Assembly (NCBI RefSeq): GCF_022549695.1
Contig: NZ_JAKZGS010000001.1
Span: 325,815 to 389,814, forward strand
Length of the DNA stretch: 64,000 bases
From: Belliella calami
Lineage (GTDB): Bacteria; Bacteroidota; Bacteroidia; Cytophagales; Cyclobacteriaceae
Direction of reading: 5' to 3'
The notes beneath the pieces are model-generated. The model saw nothing but the letters and a program-made list of their open reading frames with translations, had not been told where the DNA came from and did not search any database. Shown one piece after another: positions 9,233 to 17,139 of the stretch (position 1 is its first letter; the number at the start of each line of letters is the position of its first letter). The translations under genes and the position numbers were made by a program.

Positions 9233-9500
9233 TTAAAAATTGTGTTTTTTTACATAAAATTTATAGAAATTATTCTACAAAAATCGAAATCTAGAGTAAA
9301 TAGGACCATCTCTTTGCTCAATAAATAAAATTCTGACACAAAATAAAAGCGCTTATTTTTTTTCAAAAACTGCACTAAAACACCAAAAAATGAAACAAAC
9401 AGTTTAAACGGCATATTTTAGCAATACCCAAACAAGCAGAAACAATACAATATGAACTCTAGATTGATTTAACAGAATATAAATCTATTAAGAAAAATAA

Positions 9501-9514
9501 TGTAACCGATTTCA
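9501..9514. promoter_or_regulatory. LacI-family operator (copy 3)
   Basis: TGTAACCGATTTCA matches TGnAAnCGnTTnCA exactly and lies 11 nt upstream of the -33 element of the GH67 promoter. Confidence 0.7.
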
Positions 9515-9524
9515 TTTAAATGCT

Positions 9525-9554
9525 TTGATCAAGGAGTCAAATATGGTATTTTTG
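9525..9554 (+). promoter_or_regulatory. Bacteroidota-type promoter of the GH67 gene
   Basis: TTG at 9525-9527, a 19-nt spacer and TATTTTTG at 9547-9554 match TTG-N19-TAnnTTTG. Transcription would start near 9561, so the TTG codon at 9566 cannot be a normal start. This supports the ATG at 9620. Confidence 0.6.
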
Positions 9555-9619
9555 AGTTTACCAATTTGTTTCTGAAAGTAGAATCACGCAAAACCCAATT
9601 AGAACCTAACCCTATTGAA

Positions 9620-11758
9620 ATGAAAATTCTTTTCTTCAGCCTACTTCTCATAATAAGTACTACTGTTACTAATGCGAATGACGGCTACAAACTCTGGTTG
9701 CAATACAATCAATTAGAAAATCCAAGTGAGTGGCAAAAAGACTGCTTTGAACAGTACAAAATCAATGGCTCTTCTTCCACTTTGGACATTATTGATGATG
9801 AAATTCAAAAAGCTAGTATGGGATTTTTTCAAAAAGTAGCCAATCAGGAGCAAAACAACCCTAAACTTATTATTTCCAAAATATCGGATTTGGACTTGAA
9901 AAAATTCAAGCTAGATGCTACAAAAATAACTGACCTTGGCTCTGAGGGTTTTTTCATTCAAGAGTTGGTGACAGATTCTCAAGACAAAACTACAATAGTA
10001 GCCGCAAATACTGATATAGGCTTACTATACGGAACTTTCCACCTTCTTCAAAAGATCCAGAAAAACGAGTGGATACCAATAGAAGGTATTTTTCAATCAC
10101 CCAAAACACAACACAGGTTACTGAATCATTGGGACAATTTAGACAGAACAGTAGAACGGGGCTATTCTGGCTTCAGTATTTGGAACTGGCACAGACTTCC
10201 TCGCCATATTGATCAGCAATATATAGACTATGCAAGAGCAAATGCTTCCATTGGAATCAACGGAACTGTATTAACAAACGTCAACGCCAACTCTCTTGTA
10301 TTGACACCAGAATATTTGGAAAAAGTAAAAGCACTGGCAGACACATTCAGACCCTATGGGATCAAAGTTTACCTAACTGCTAGGTTTTCCTCACCTATTG
10401 AAATCGGAGGGATCAAAACGGCCGATCCACTTGATAAGGAAGTACAAAACTGGTGGAATAAAAAAGCCAAAGAAGTATATGAGTACATCCCTGATTTTGG
10501 AGGATTTGTAGTAAAAGCTGATTCGGAAGGACAACCTGGACCTCACAATTATGGCCGAACCCAAGCAGATGGTGCCAATATGCTTGCAGACGCCGTAGCG
10601 CCTTTTGGGGGGATTGTCATGTGGAGAGCTTTCGTATATAGCGAAAAGACCCCCGATGATCGACACAAACAAGCATTTAATGAATTCAAACCTTTGGACG
10701 GGACTTTTCGCGAAAATGTAATCGTACAAGTAAAAAATGGAGCGATAGATTTCCAACCAAGAGAGCCATTCCATCCTCTTTTTGGCGCAATGCCAAAAAC
10801 CCCTCTGATGATGGAATTCCAAATAACACAGGAATACTTGGGACATGATACCCATCTTGCTTTTTTGGCACCTATGTATGAGGAAGTACTAAAAGAAGAC
10901 ACCTATGTAAATGGAGAAGGAAGTGAGGTAGCAAAGACAGTTGACGGGAGCCTGCATTCCCACAAATTGACAGCCATGGCTGGTGTCGCAAATATTGGTA
11001 CTGATAGAAATTGGACGGGGCATCACTTCCATCAAGCCAATTGGTTTGCCTACGGAAAATTGGCATGGGATCCCTATGAAACATCTGAAAACATAGCAGA
11101 AGATTGGCTTAAATTAACTTTTACTAATAATCCCGATTTTGTTGATCCTGTGAAAGAGATCATGCTTGATTCTCGGGAAATGGTAGTCAACTACATGACA
11201 CCACTCGGCTTACATCATATTATGGCTGAAAGTCATCACTATGGACCTGGCCCCTGGGTAACTGGTGGATCAAGAGCTGATTGGACTGCAACATACTACC
11301 ACCAAGCAGATGAAAATGGGATTGGATTTGACAGAACAAGTACAGGAAGTAATGCCCTTGGGCAATATGCCGAGGAAATTCAGACTAAATGGGGAGATGT
11401 CAATTCAATTCCGGAAGAACATCTACTTTGGTTTCACCATGTTTCATGGGATCATCAATTGCAAAATGGTGATAACCTTTGGAACAACCTTGCTAAGTAC
11501 TATCAAAAAGGTGTAGAGGAAGCAAGAAAAAATGTCAAAATATGGGAATCTTTAAAAGGGAAAATCGATGACGATAGGCATCAACATGTCTTATCATTTA
11601 TGACTATCCAAGCTGAAGAGGCCGAATGGTGGAGAGACGCTTGTCTGCTCTACTTTGGTCAGTTTTCCAAAATGCCGATCCCTGAAGGTGTAGAAAAACC
11701 CAAGTATGACTTGGAACATTACATGAATTACAATCCAAAAAATGTCCCCGGGATTTGA
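9620..11758 (+). CDS. GH67 alpha-glucuronidase
   Basis: About 712 residues when started at the ATG at 9620, which gives a clean signal peptide (MKILFFSLLLIISTTVTNA). The longer frame to a TTG at 9566 would begin within the promoter. GH67 enzymes release (4-O-methyl)-glucuronic acid from the terminal non-reducing xylose of small xylo-oligosaccharides. Hallmarks seen: NHWDNLDRTVERGYSG, SIWNWHRLP, the general-acid Glu near residue 303 in VKADSEGQPGP, and the base pair region VKNGAIDFQPREP and MMEFQITQEYLGH. Length is normal for the family. It is preceded by a LacI-type operator and followed by an SDR gene and a GH10 xylanase in the same direction. Confidence 0.97.
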   Translation: MKILFFSLLLIISTTVTNANDGYKLWLQYNQLENPSEWQKDCFEQYKINGSSSTLDIIDDEIQKASMGFFQKVANQEQNNPKLIISKISDLDLKKFKLDATKITDLGSEGFFIQELVTDSQDKTTIVAANTDIGLLYGTFHLLQKIQKNEWIPIEGIFQSPKTQHRLLNHWDNLDRTVERGYSGFSIWNWHRLPRHIDQQYIDYARANASIGINGTVLTNVNANSLVLTPEYLEKVKALADTFRPYGIKVYLTARFSSPIEIGGIKTADPLDKEVQNWWNKKAKEVYEYIPDFGGFVVKADSEGQPGPHNYGRTQADGANMLADAVAPFGGIVMWRAFVYSEKTPDDRHKQAFNEFKPLDGTFRENVIVQVKNGAIDFQPREPFHPLFGAMPKTPLMMEFQITQEYLGHDTHLAFLAPMYEEVLKEDTYVNGEGSEVAKTVDGSLHSHKLTAMAGVANIGTDRNWTGHHFHQANWFAYGKLAWDPYETSENIAEDWLKLTFTNNPDFVDPVKEIMLDSREMVVNYMTPLGLHHIMAESHHYGPGPWVTGGSRADWTATYYHQADENGIGFDRTSTGSNALGQYAEEIQTKWGDVNSIPEEHLLWFHHVSWDHQLQNGDNLWNNLAKYYQKGVEEARKNVKIWESLKGKIDDDRHQHVLSFMTIQAEEAEWWRDACLLYFGQFSKMPIPEGVEKPKYDLEHYMNYNPKNVPGI

Positions 11759-11779
11759 GGAGTAGTTAGAATGTTTGAA

Positions 11780-12122
11780 GGTTAGGGGATTGGAAGATTG
11801 AAAGATTGGAAGATTGGAAGATTGAAAGATTATGGGATAGAGATAAACTCTGTTGAGATATAGCTTTCCATGAATTTACTAGTCGGGAGTAGGTTGTAAA
11901 TTATTACTACATCTTGCGTATTGTGTCTTATATCTTTCTAAAGAAGGTTGAAAGATTGGAAGATTATGGGTAAGGGATAAACTCTAGGGTTGAAATATAG
12001 CTTTCCTTGACTTTACTATTCGGGAGTAGGTTGTAAATTATAGCCACTTCTTATGTCTTGTATCTTGCGTCTTGTGTCTTGCGTCTTGTGTCTTATGTCT
12101 TGTATCTTGTATCTTGTGTCTT
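11780..12122. repeat. Tandem duplication with octamer and heptamer microsatellites
   Basis: The 412-nt gap between GH67 and the SDR gene holds two imperfect copies of a segment of about 160 nt (about 11780-11939 and 11946-12122); both share ATATAGCTTTCC and CGGGAGTAGGTTGTAAATTA. Copy one starts with five octamers ATTGGAAG/ATTGAAAG (11789-11828). Copy two ends with ten heptamers of the TCTTGTG type (12049-12118) plus a partial one. No gene or clear promoter was seen here. Confidence 0.85.
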
Positions 12123-12170
12123 CCCAGCATTGTCTGAAAATCAAATTCTAGCAATTAAAAAAGTATTAAA

Positions 12171-12920
12171 ATGAATCAACAAACTCAAAAGATAGCAATA
12201 GTAACAGGTGGAGGGTCAGGACTTGGTTTGGCGACTAGTAGAAAATTTGTCAAAGAAGGAATAAAGACCATTATTATCGGACGTGATTCCAAAAAACTGG
12301 AAGATGCCAAAAATGAATTGGGTGAGCTTGCATACCCTATATCCTTTGACTTAAGTGACCTTGGTAAAATCCCAAAGCTTGTAGAAGACATAAAGTCAGA
12401 GTTTGGCAAAATCGACATTTTGGTAAACAATGCGGGTATCAATATGAAGAAAAACTTCCTTGAAGTCACTGATGAAGATTTCTTTAACGTGATCAATACA
12501 AACGTATTTTCTGTATTTGCTATCAGCAGAGAAGTATCAAAAGTAATGGTAGCGCAAGGAAATGGATCGATAATAATGATCTCTTCAATGGCTGCAAAAT
12601 ATGGTATTCCAAAAGTCATTGCCTATACAGCTGCCAAAACAGCCATCGAAGGCATGACCAAAGCTATGGCTGTTGAGCTTTCTCCATTGGGAATCAGAGT
12701 CAACAGTGTAGCACCAGGTTTTATCTTTACAGCCATGTCATCCAAAGCATTGGATTCTGATCCTGAAAGAAAAAACAAAGTACTTGGAAGAACCCCAATG
12801 GGTAGATTGGGTGACCCATCAGACGTCGCAGAAGCTGTATATTACTTTGCCTCTGACACTTCTATGTACGTGACAGGCACTTCACTCGCAGTAGATGGAG
12901 GCAATTCTATAGGATTCTAA
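12171..12920 (+). CDS. SDR-family oxidoreductase, probable fructuronate reductase
   Basis: A 249-residue cytoplasmic short-chain dehydrogenase. The nucleotide-binding motif TGGGSGLG is at 12-19, NNAG at 86-89, the catalytic Ser in MISSM (138-139) and Tyr152-x3-Lys156 in YTAAK. The C-terminal GTSLAVDGG is typical of classical SDRs. The window has a mannonate dehydratase but no long-chain UxuB-type fructuronate reductase. The location after GH67 makes NAD(P)H-dependent reduction of D-fructuronate to D-mannonate the best guess. Gluconate-5-dehydrogenase-like activity is the alternative. Family certain, substrate inferred. Confidence 0.85.
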   Translation: MNQQTQKIAIVTGGGSGLGLATSRKFVKEGIKTIIIGRDSKKLEDAKNELGELAYPISFDLSDLGKIPKLVEDIKSEFGKIDILVNNAGINMKKNFLEVTDEDFFNVINTNVFSVFAISREVSKVMVAQGNGSIIMISSMAAKYGIPKVIAYTAAKTAIEGMTKAMAVELSPLGIRVNSVAPGFIFTAMSSKALDSDPERKNKVLGRTPMGRLGDPSDVAEAVYYFASDTSMYVTGTSLAVDGGNSIGF

Positions 12921-12961
12921 ACTATAACTAACAATACATCAACCCCAAACACATAATCTAT

Positions 12962-14080
12962 ATGAAAACCCAACTTCGTATTTTTATTTACATATTGGCA
13001 ATCTCTATCTTCAACACCTCCTATGTCTCATCACAATCCTTGAAAAAAAGTTACGAGGGTATATTTGACATAGGTGCAGCCGTAGGAGTAAGAGAAGCAA
13101 ATGGTACCGATACAAAAGCATTTCCAATATTGGACAAACACTTCAATAGCCTGACACCAGAAAACCTGATGAAATGGGGATCGATTCACCCAAGACTTGG
13201 GCAATATAATTTTGAGCCGATGGATCGATTGGTAGCCTTGGCTGAGAAAATCGATGCAAGGGTCATTGGACACACTTTGGTTTGGCACAATCAGACTCCG
13301 GATTGGGTGTATGAAGATGAAAATGGAGAAAGGCTTTCAAAAGATGCTTTGCTCCATAGGATGGAAGAGCACATAGAAGCTGTAGCGGGTAGATACAAAG
13401 GAAAAGTATTTGGCTATGATGTAGTGAACGAGGCGTTTTTTGATGATGGTCAGTACAGAACCTCTAAATGGTACGAAACAGCAGGAAAAGACTTTATCAA
13501 AAGAGCTTTTATCAAAACGCAGGAAGTGGATCCAGATGCAGAGTTGTATTACAATGATTACAACATGTGGAAGCCGGAAAAAACTGACGCCGCAATCCAA
13601 CTTGCAAAAGAGCTACGTAAAGAAGGCATCAGAATAGACGGAATTGGAATGCAGGGACATTATGGATTGGACTCCCCTAGTCTTGAAATAATTGAAACTG
13701 CAATAAACAAAATAGCAGATGCGGGATTTAAGGTGATGTTTACTGAAGTTGATATTGACGTATTGCCAAACCCTGTCAATAGACATGGTGCTGACATCGA
13801 TGCGACATTCCCTGCTGATGAAAGTTATAATATCTATAAAGAAGGCTTACCAGATGAAATTCAAGCAAAACTTGTGAGCAGATACAAGGAGTTATTTGAA
13901 CTATTTAAAAAACACGAGGAAAAAATCACTAGAATTACATTCTGGGGAGTACATGATGGAGGGAGTTGGCTAAACAACTGGCCAATGCCTGGCAGGACCG
14001 CATATCCTTTGTTATTTGACAAAGACTACCAAGAGAAAAAAGATATCATACAGGCAGTAATAGATGTTGCTCAAAATTGA
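12962..14080 (+). CDS. GH10 endo-1,4-beta-xylanase
   Basis: A 372-residue secreted or periplasmic xylanase with a signal peptide (LRIFIYILAISIFNTSYVSS) and a single GH10 domain from about residue 30. Conserved features: NLMKWGSIHP, GHTLVWHNQTPDW, general acid/base Glu157 in DVVNEAF, LYYNDYN, GIGMQGH and nucleophile Glu262 in FTEVDID; TFWGVHDG and AYPLLFD close the barrel. It lacks a lipobox, so it is likely periplasmic and trims imported oligosaccharides. Last gene of the GH67-SDR-GH10 run. A hairpin follows at 14121-14151. Confidence 0.96.
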   Translation: MKTQLRIFIYILAISIFNTSYVSSQSLKKSYEGIFDIGAAVGVREANGTDTKAFPILDKHFNSLTPENLMKWGSIHPRLGQYNFEPMDRLVALAEKIDARVIGHTLVWHNQTPDWVYEDENGERLSKDALLHRMEEHIEAVAGRYKGKVFGYDVVNEAFFDDGQYRTSKWYETAGKDFIKRAFIKTQEVDPDAELYYNDYNMWKPEKTDAAIQLAKELRKEGIRIDGIGMQGHYGLDSPSLEIIETAINKIADAGFKVMFTEVDIDVLPNPVNRHGADIDATFPADESYNIYKEGLPDEIQAKLVSRYKELFELFKKHEEKITRITFWGVHDGGSWLNNWPMPGRTAYPLLFDKDYQEKKDIIQAVIDVAQN

Positions 14081-14120
14081 TTTACAAAATTGATTTATGA
14101 GACTACAAAAAGGCAATCCA

Positions 14121-14151
14121 CTACTTTCCATTAAATAGAATGGTAAAGTAG
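14121..14151. other. Stem-loop between GH10 and the 7TM sensor gene
   Basis: Arms CTACTTTCCATT (14121-14132) and AATGGTAAAGTAG (14139-14151) pair over 12 bp with one bulged T. There is no proper U-tract, so it is a weak terminator or a processing/stability hairpin. Confidence 0.45.
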
Positions 14152-14185
14152 CTGGATCTTTCTAAATTGGATTGATATAAAGCAT

Positions 14186-16135
14186 ATGATTAGAATTTTA
14201 TCAAAATCACCAGATCAAAGGTTCAAATTGAGAGACGAGAGAATTACTTGGTATAAATTCCTGGTACTTTCTTCCTTTTTGGTATGCTTTGGTATTCAAG
14301 CTTATGCCAATGAAAAAACAGTGATCAAACTGACCGATGACATCTCTGAAGTTTTTGTAGCAACAAAATTTGATTTTTTCTTGGACACAGCGGGGATATA
14401 TTCGGTTCAGGAGATTTCCGATGAGCGTTTTCAGGGGAAATTTCAAAAAGTGACAGATACGCATGTTTTATTTGACTATCTTGACTCACCGGTTTGGATG
14501 CGCTTTACGATTGAAAACAACCAAAATAAATACAATCATTCATGGTATTTAGAATCTTGGGGTTTCGACATCAAAAACATCACTTTCTATTTCCCAAACC
14601 CTGATGGATCTTTTAGACCTTCCAATGCAGGGTTTGAAATGCCATTTGAAGAAAGGGATATCAAACACAAAAATTTCAATTATTTTCTTGATATTCGGCC
14701 AAATGAAACCAAAACTTTCTATATCAAAGTAAAGAGAAGCTATAATCAGGAGTTTAGTTTTCACCTCAGAACCAATGAAAAATTCTTGGTTCATTCCCTG
14801 AACGAGTATTTTCTATTGGGGATTTACTATGGTGTGCTGATCATCATCCTCACTTTCAACTTGTATCTTTTTTATAGACTTCGAGATACCTTATATCTCT
14901 ATTTTCCTTGTTTGATTTTAGCTTGTATTTGGTTTTCCCTAGGAAGAGATGGTTTGGGCTTTCAATTTTTGTGGCCAAATGCACCATGGGTAAACAAACT
15001 CAACAATGAGAGATTTATAGAATTGATAATCATTTTGTCCACTTTACTATTTTCAGATAGATTTGTTCAGAAGTATACCAAAAGCAAACGCGTCCTGACT
15101 TTTACCTACATCGCAATTTTACTCAAGGTGATCCTGTTTTTAAGCCAAATATTTATCTATGAGTTGAATTACATCGCGTATATCATCATCACGATCATCA
15201 TCTTATCCATACCATTCTCTATGGGTCTATATGCTTTGATCAAGGCTAAAATATATTCCTGGTCCTATACCTTCGCCTATTTATGCCTTTTCTTGGTGAT
15301 TGTTTATTCCTATTCCAAAAGCATTCAGTTGTTCAGCAGCCCAGTGATCAACTGGTACTTTGTGTATCCGGTAATATTTATGGAAATGATTTTGTTTTCA
15401 TTCTCAATATTCAATCAGCTTAAATTTCTCCAGAACCAATTTTTGGAAGCCAACGAAGAGAAAACAATTGCTCTGGAGAGAAACAACCAACTTACTCAAG
15501 AGCTCAATTCCAAACTAAAAGAAAAAGTAAGAGCAAGAACAGAGAAAATAGAAAGGATGGCTGCTGACTTGGCACAGAAAAATGTGGAATTGCAAACTAC
15601 AAACCTGAAACTGGAAGAACTTAACTCCCAAGTTACGCAAATCAATAACTACCTTACCGAAAACAACGAGCTGCTCAAATCAAGTGTTGATGAAGTCACT
15701 AAAGACCTTGCTTTGATGAAAGGGCTTGATTTTGAAGATTTCAAAAATGTCTTTCCCGATAAAGAAACTTGCTTAAAATTCCTTTCGGAATTGAAATGGA
15801 AAGACAAGTATCATTGCAAAAAATGTGAATACAATAAATTCATGGAAGGCCCCAATCATGGCAAAAGATGCAAAAATTGTAATTATTATGAGTCCCCAAC
15901 TGTAGATACACTTTTTCATAAACTTAAATTTCCGATTGAAAAGGCATTCTACATTCTTTACCTCTCCAACCGAAAAGATGTAGATCTTACGTTGAACGAA
16001 CTTTCTGAGATATTGGAATTGAGAAGAGAAACCTGCTGGGCCTTCAAAAACAAAATCGCACAAGCGATGGAAAAAGTAGGCCACAATACCGACTTGAATG
16101 GTTGGGAAGCGCTTGCATTGGTTCATTTGGAGTGA
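14186..16135 (+). CDS. 7TM-DISM membrane sensor fused to a coiled coil and an IS1595-type zinc ribbon
   Basis: A 649-residue protein. A hydrophobic signal or anchor (about 24-41) is followed by an extracytoplasmic beta-rich domain of the 7TMR-DISMED2 type (about 45-195; FDYLDSPVWMRFTIEN, TKTFYIKV). Seven membrane segments of the 7TM-DISM type cover about 205-415 (GIYYGVLIIILTFNLYLFY onwards). A coiled coil spans about 415-510. The C-terminus (515-649) is not a kinase or cyclase. It has a CxxC-x14-CxxC zinc ribbon (Cys544, 547, 562, 565) followed by a helical segment (LTLNELSEILELRRETCWAF), matching the N-terminal DNA-binding part of IS1595-family transposases. No transposase catalytic domain is present. 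It may be a membrane-tethered DNA-binding regulator; the domain reading is strong, the role is inference. Confidence 0.82.
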   Translation: MIRILSKSPDQRFKLRDERITWYKFLVLSSFLVCFGIQAYANEKTVIKLTDDISEVFVATKFDFFLDTAGIYSVQEISDERFQGKFQKVTDTHVLFDYLDSPVWMRFTIENNQNKYNHSWYLESWGFDIKNITFYFPNPDGSFRPSNAGFEMPFEERDIKHKNFNYFLDIRPNETKTFYIKVKRSYNQEFSFHLRTNEKFLVHSLNEYFLLGIYYGVLIIILTFNLYLFYRLRDTLYLYFPCLILACIWFSLGRDGLGFQFLWPNAPWVNKLNNERFIELIIILSTLLFSDRFVQKYTKSKRVLTFTYIAILLKVILFLSQIFIYELNYIAYIIITIIILSIPFSMGLYALIKAKIYSWSYTFAYLCLFLVIVYSYSKSIQLFSSPVINWYFVYPVIFMEMILFSFSIFNQLKFLQNQFLEANEEKTIALERNNQLTQELNSKLKEKVRARTEKIERMAADLAQKNVELQTTNLKLEELNSQVTQINNYLTENNELLKSSVDEVTKDLALMKGLDFEDFKNVFPDKETCLKFLSELKWKDKYHCKKCEYNKFMEGPNHGKRCKNCNYYESPTVDTLFHKLKFPIEKAFYILYLSNRKDVDLTLNELSEILELRRETCWAFKNKIAQAMEKVGHNTDLNGWEALALVHLE

Positions 16136-16686
16136 GTTTATGATTTCAATCTAAGAAAGATCTTACAATTTGATAATGACTACAATCCTACAAATGCTAT
16201 CAAATGTGAAAATCAACTTTTCTTTAATGCTATTTACAAATTCAACGGATCTTATCTTGGATATGGAGGATACAATAATGTCAACCCAGAATTGAACAGC
16301 AAATCTTATAAAGTAGCTAGATTGGATGAAAATTTCACGATAGAAGAGACCCTATTCACTTTTGATGAAGCATTTAGAGGAGCAATGATTTTATAATTTT
16401 TGCTTCATTTGATGCAGAATTTAAACAGTTCTCAATTGTCTATAACAAAGTTACAGGAGAAGTTATTGGCAATGGGAGGTATTTAAAAGAATCAAAAAAG
16501 TACAATTTGATACTTCCTTTTTTTCATACAGTCGATGCAGCTGGAAACCGATTTATAAGTGTATTGGAAGGGTATATTCTAAAGCAATTTGTAAAAGAAG
16601 CTAGTCCATTTGATCAATATTTGACTAATGAAGATGATTTGGAATCCTACTATTTGGTGGAAGTGATATTTGACGAGCTTAAATAA
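16136..16686 (+). pseudogene. Remnant of a 6-bladed beta-propeller protein
   Basis: Directly after the stop codon of the 7TM gene, and in the same frame, is a coding-like stretch without a start (YDFNLRKILQFDNDYNPTNA, LDENFTIEETLFTFDEAF) that stops at 16394-16396. The next frame resumes from about 16398 (ASFDAEFKQFSIVYNKVTGE, ILPFFHTVDAAGN, FDQYLTNEDDLESYYLVEV) to a stop at 16684-16686. The two parts join into the C-terminal half of a BF3164-like/6-bladed beta-propeller lipoprotein, related in style to the intact gene at 18954-20147. The 5' half is missing and a short internal deletion or frameshift lies near 16394. Not functional. Confidence 0.65.
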
Positions 16687-16752
16687 TAGTACACCAAAGC
16701 TATTTTTAATCTTTCATTTGGTTTTAAAGTCCATAAAAATCAAAAATTACAT

Positions 16753-16781
16753 TTGTTTTCAAATAATACTTTGTAAATTTA
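16753..16781 (+). promoter_or_regulatory. Possible hipBA promoter
   Basis: TTG at 16753-16755 is followed after 18 nt by TAAATTTA (16774-16781), one base off the TAnnTTTG -7 consensus. A short inverted repeat ATAC-N4-GTAT lies just downstream and could be bound by HipB. The evidence is thin. Confidence 0.3.
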
Positions 16782-16833
16782 CTAATACTATTGTATCACT
16801 TAAATTAAAAAAACATAAATAATAAATATTATA

Positions 16834-17139
16834 ATGTTACTTATATCACCATCAAAAGCTCAAGTCAAAATAGCAAATAGTATCCGAGAAAGAAGATTGC
16901 AAATGGATCTTACCCAAGAAGGATTGTCAGATCGATCAGGAGTACCATTGGCTACTTTGCGGAAGTTTGAACAAAAGGGAATAATCTCTTTGGAATCCCT
17001 CTTAAAACTATTAATGATAGTAGGGGGATTAAGGGAAATTGTAAATACTTTGAAACCAGCTAAGTCACAATTTGCAACAATTGACGATGTATTAAGTGAA
17101 AACAAACATGTTGAGAGAAAAAGAGGACGTAAAAAATGA
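16834..17139 (+). CDS. hipB: HipB-like antitoxin, XRE-family DNA-binding protein
   Basis: A 101-residue protein with one helix-turn-helix of the Cro/C1 type (about 12-65; IRERRLQMDLTQEGLSDRSG then VPLATLRKFEQKG). A basic tail (ERKRGRKK) follows. It overlaps the next gene by 4 nt (ATGA at 17136-17139), the usual coupling in hipBA operons. It is expected to neutralise HipA and repress the operon. It is an accessory pair with no metabolic link to the surrounding xylan genes. Confidence 0.88.
   Translation: MLLISPSKAQVKIANSIRERRLQMDLTQEGLSDRSGVPLATLRKFEQKGIISLESLLKLLMIVGGLREIVNTLKPAKSQFATIDDVLSENKHVERKRGRKK

Noticed and set aside
9341-9361. AAGCGCTT palindrome as another LacI-type operator
   Set aside because: The core is palindromic, but it does not fit TGnAAnCGnTTnCA and has no second copy in the window.
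14186-16135. IS1595-type transposase gene
   Set aside because: Only the N-terminal zinc-ribbon/HTH part is present, at the C-terminus of a 7TM sensor; there is no catalytic DDE-like domain and no terminal inverted repeats were seen.
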